This document shows, one piece after another, positions 36,413 to 37,197 of a DNA stretch of 37,197 nucleotides; within the stretch, counting starts at the first letter, position 1; each line of letters opens with the position of its first letter. The position numbers were made by a program, and so were the translations under genes. Origin of the DNA: Candidatus Pullibacteroides excrementavium. Lineage in GTDB: Bacteria; Bacteroidota; Bacteroidia; Bacteroidales; P3. The notes beneath the pieces are model-generated. The model searched no databases. It saw only the letters and a list, made by a program, of their open reading frames with translations, and was not told where the DNA came from. Location: NCBI GenBank assembly GCA_017694335.1, contig JADIMZ010000147.1:1-37197 (forward strand), read 5' to 3'.

Positions 36413-36443
36413 CGAAAGTACGGAAATTCGCGCAGGCGAGCAA
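36413..36443 (-). promoter_or_regulatory. Promoter of the DPP IV-type gene
   Basis: On the minus strand TTG (36443-36441), a 20-base spacer and TACTTTCG (36420-36413, one mismatch from TAnnTTTG). Transcription would start near 36406, which excludes the longer open frame from 36460. Confidence 0.65.
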
Positions 36444-36808
36444 CCCCCGGCCAATGACATCCGGGGAATAAAGCAGCTATTCGCCGAAAATTCCCGGGGA
36501 ATAACCCTGCCCTGCGGTCAGGCGTTGCCCGCTTCCCGCAACCACCCTGACAGTATCCGCCCTGACAGTATCCCGGCCTCATAATGGCAAGGAGACATTA
36601 TATAAGGATGCATTATATAATGGATGGCTTCTTGACATATAAGGCCGGTTCTATAAATTCGGAACAGAGTGTAAAAACTGCCTGAAGAGCAACAGCCTTC
36701 CGAGGATGAGGCCGGCCAAAAGCCTACGCCTAAATCCGGTCCAAGCCGATGCCGCTCCATGCTTGGACTCTCACGGCCAGCCTATAGCACGGGTATCGGG
36801 AATTTTCG
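36444..36808. other. Gene-free stretch with short repeats
   Basis: No convincing reading frame. There is a 15-base tandem repeat CCCTGACAGTATCC (36545-36558 and 36560-36573) and two CATTATATA copies (about 36596 and 36611). Base composition falls towards AT. I cannot assign a function. Confidence 0.5.
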
Positions 36809-36816
36809 TACCTTTG
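36809..36816 (+). promoter_or_regulatory. Promoter -7 box of the structured RNA candidate
   Basis: TACCTTTG in the typical context TTTTCGTACCTTTGC, an exact TAnnTTTG. No -33 TTTG is visible. Predicted start near 36821-36824, which is where the first hairpin begins. Confidence 0.65.
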
Positions 36817-36820
36817 CTCC

Positions 36821-37025
36821 GCAGTCTTCCCTTGCGGGGACTGCTTACATACGGGACACTTAAGGAAGTGTCTTAGCTTTATTCCTTGGTAACGAATCTG
36901 GCACATTCAACACATAGAAGGAATAGGCCATCCTTGCGCCTATTCGCTTAGGCGTGGGCTGTTGCTTATTTATACTCGTGGGCTTGCCAGAGCCTCTTCT
37001 CTTAAATAAGCGGACGGTGCCACGC
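36821..37025 (+). ncRNA. Candidate structured RNA (small RNA or leader), unidentified
   Basis: Successive stems: GCAGTC/GACTGC (36821-36826, 36839-36844) with inner CCC/GGG; GACACTT/AAGTGTC (36855-36861, 36866-36872) with AAGG loop; TATTCCTT/AAGGAATA (36880-36887, 36918-36925); CGCCTA/TAGGCG (36937-36942, 36949-36954); GCTTATTTA/TAAATAAGC (36964-36972, 37003-37011); and an outer GCGTGG/CCACGC (36952-36957, 37020-37025) that closes the last hairpin but competes with the CGCCTA stem for a few bases. No open reading frame of note. It does not contain the signature sequences of tmRNA, RNase P RNA or SRP RNA. A 6S-type RNA, a riboswitch or a leader of a gene beyond the window remain possible. Confidence 0.5.
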
Positions 37026-37057
37026 TTGAACCGGATAACATTCTATATCTTTCTGAT

Positions 37058-37095
37058 TATCAAATTATACATTCAATACTCATTGTAATTTGATA
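37058..37095. repeat. AT-rich inverted repeat near the right edge
   Basis: TATCAAATTA (37058-37067) and TAATTTGATA (37086-37095) are perfect inverted copies around an 18-base loop. No T-run follows, so it does not look like a terminator. It could be a protein-binding site or part of a leader. Confidence 0.7.
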
Positions 37096-37197
37096 CCGCA
37101 AAGTTCCCGTCTAAAACGAAATCATATTAATAATTTGCACCATTACATAGCTTATAGATATCTTGTTATCCGAGTATTATTAAATCCCAATAATTAG

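Noticed and set aside
33815..36457. Long plus-strand open frame opposite the DPP IV-type gene
   Set aside because: The catalytic triad and signal peptide are on the minus strand; the plus frame reads as His/Arg/Gln-rich antisense sequence.
36518..36760. 80-codon minus-strand frame in the right intergenic region
   Set aside because: Composition is unlike a protein, it overlaps short tandem repeats and has no promoter or start context.

Overview
The window is chromosomal DNA of a Bacteroidota, most likely order Bacteroidales. The evidence is the TAnnTTTG-type -7 promoter boxes found before many genes in place of E. coli-like boxes, a XusABC-type xenosiderophore uptake operon, a CarboxypepD_reg-type TonB-dependent receptor, a DPP IV-type S9 peptidase, a tricorn-like S41 peptidase, DUF4143 and PD-(D/E)XK AAA ATPases, and a ribosomal protein S1 tail of Bacteroidales type. 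Codon third positions are GC-rich and Shine-Dalgarno sites are mostly absent. I cannot name the genus.

Layout, left to right. (1) The 3' end of rpsA with its terminator. (2) DNA repair: a short UvrA-like ATPase lacking the UvrB-binding domain, convergent with a hypoxanthine/uracil-type DNA glycosylase. (3) coaD and a family 2 glycosyltransferase with a membrane and sugar-transferase-like tail; convergent with these, a WbpD-like sugar N-acetyltransferase and a small ABM-fold monooxygenase. (4) An MFS transporter divergent from dtd, with a repeat-built promoter array between them, followed by a small outer-membrane protein. (5) A DUF4143 AAA ATPase preceded by operator-like repeats, convergent with a large tricorn-like S41 peptidase. 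(6) The xusA-xusB-xusC operon: TonB receptor, surface DUF4374 lipoprotein, PepSY membrane protein. (7) A second AAA ATPase with a PD-(D/E)XK tail and the ghost of a duplicated 3' end. (8) cysD-cysN for sulfate activation. (9) A very cysteine-rich small lipoprotein on the opposite strand. (10) ppiD. (11) A phospholipase D-family protein, pepD and a Nudix hydrolase in one run; convergent with these, a thioredoxin-fold protein and a DPP IV-type peptidase. (12) An 818-base gene-free right end that holds a promoter followed at once by a compact series of hairpins, a candidate structured RNA.

Functional themes are iron piracy (xus), peptide scavenging (S41, S9 and M20 peptidases), sulfate assimilation, cell-surface glycan work and envelope protein folding. 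The least explained features are the structured RNA candidate at the right end, a family of at least three palindromic intergenic elements placed right after stop codons (after xusA, cysD and cysN), the tandem promoter-like modules between the MFS gene and dtd, and the metallothionein-like lipoprotein.
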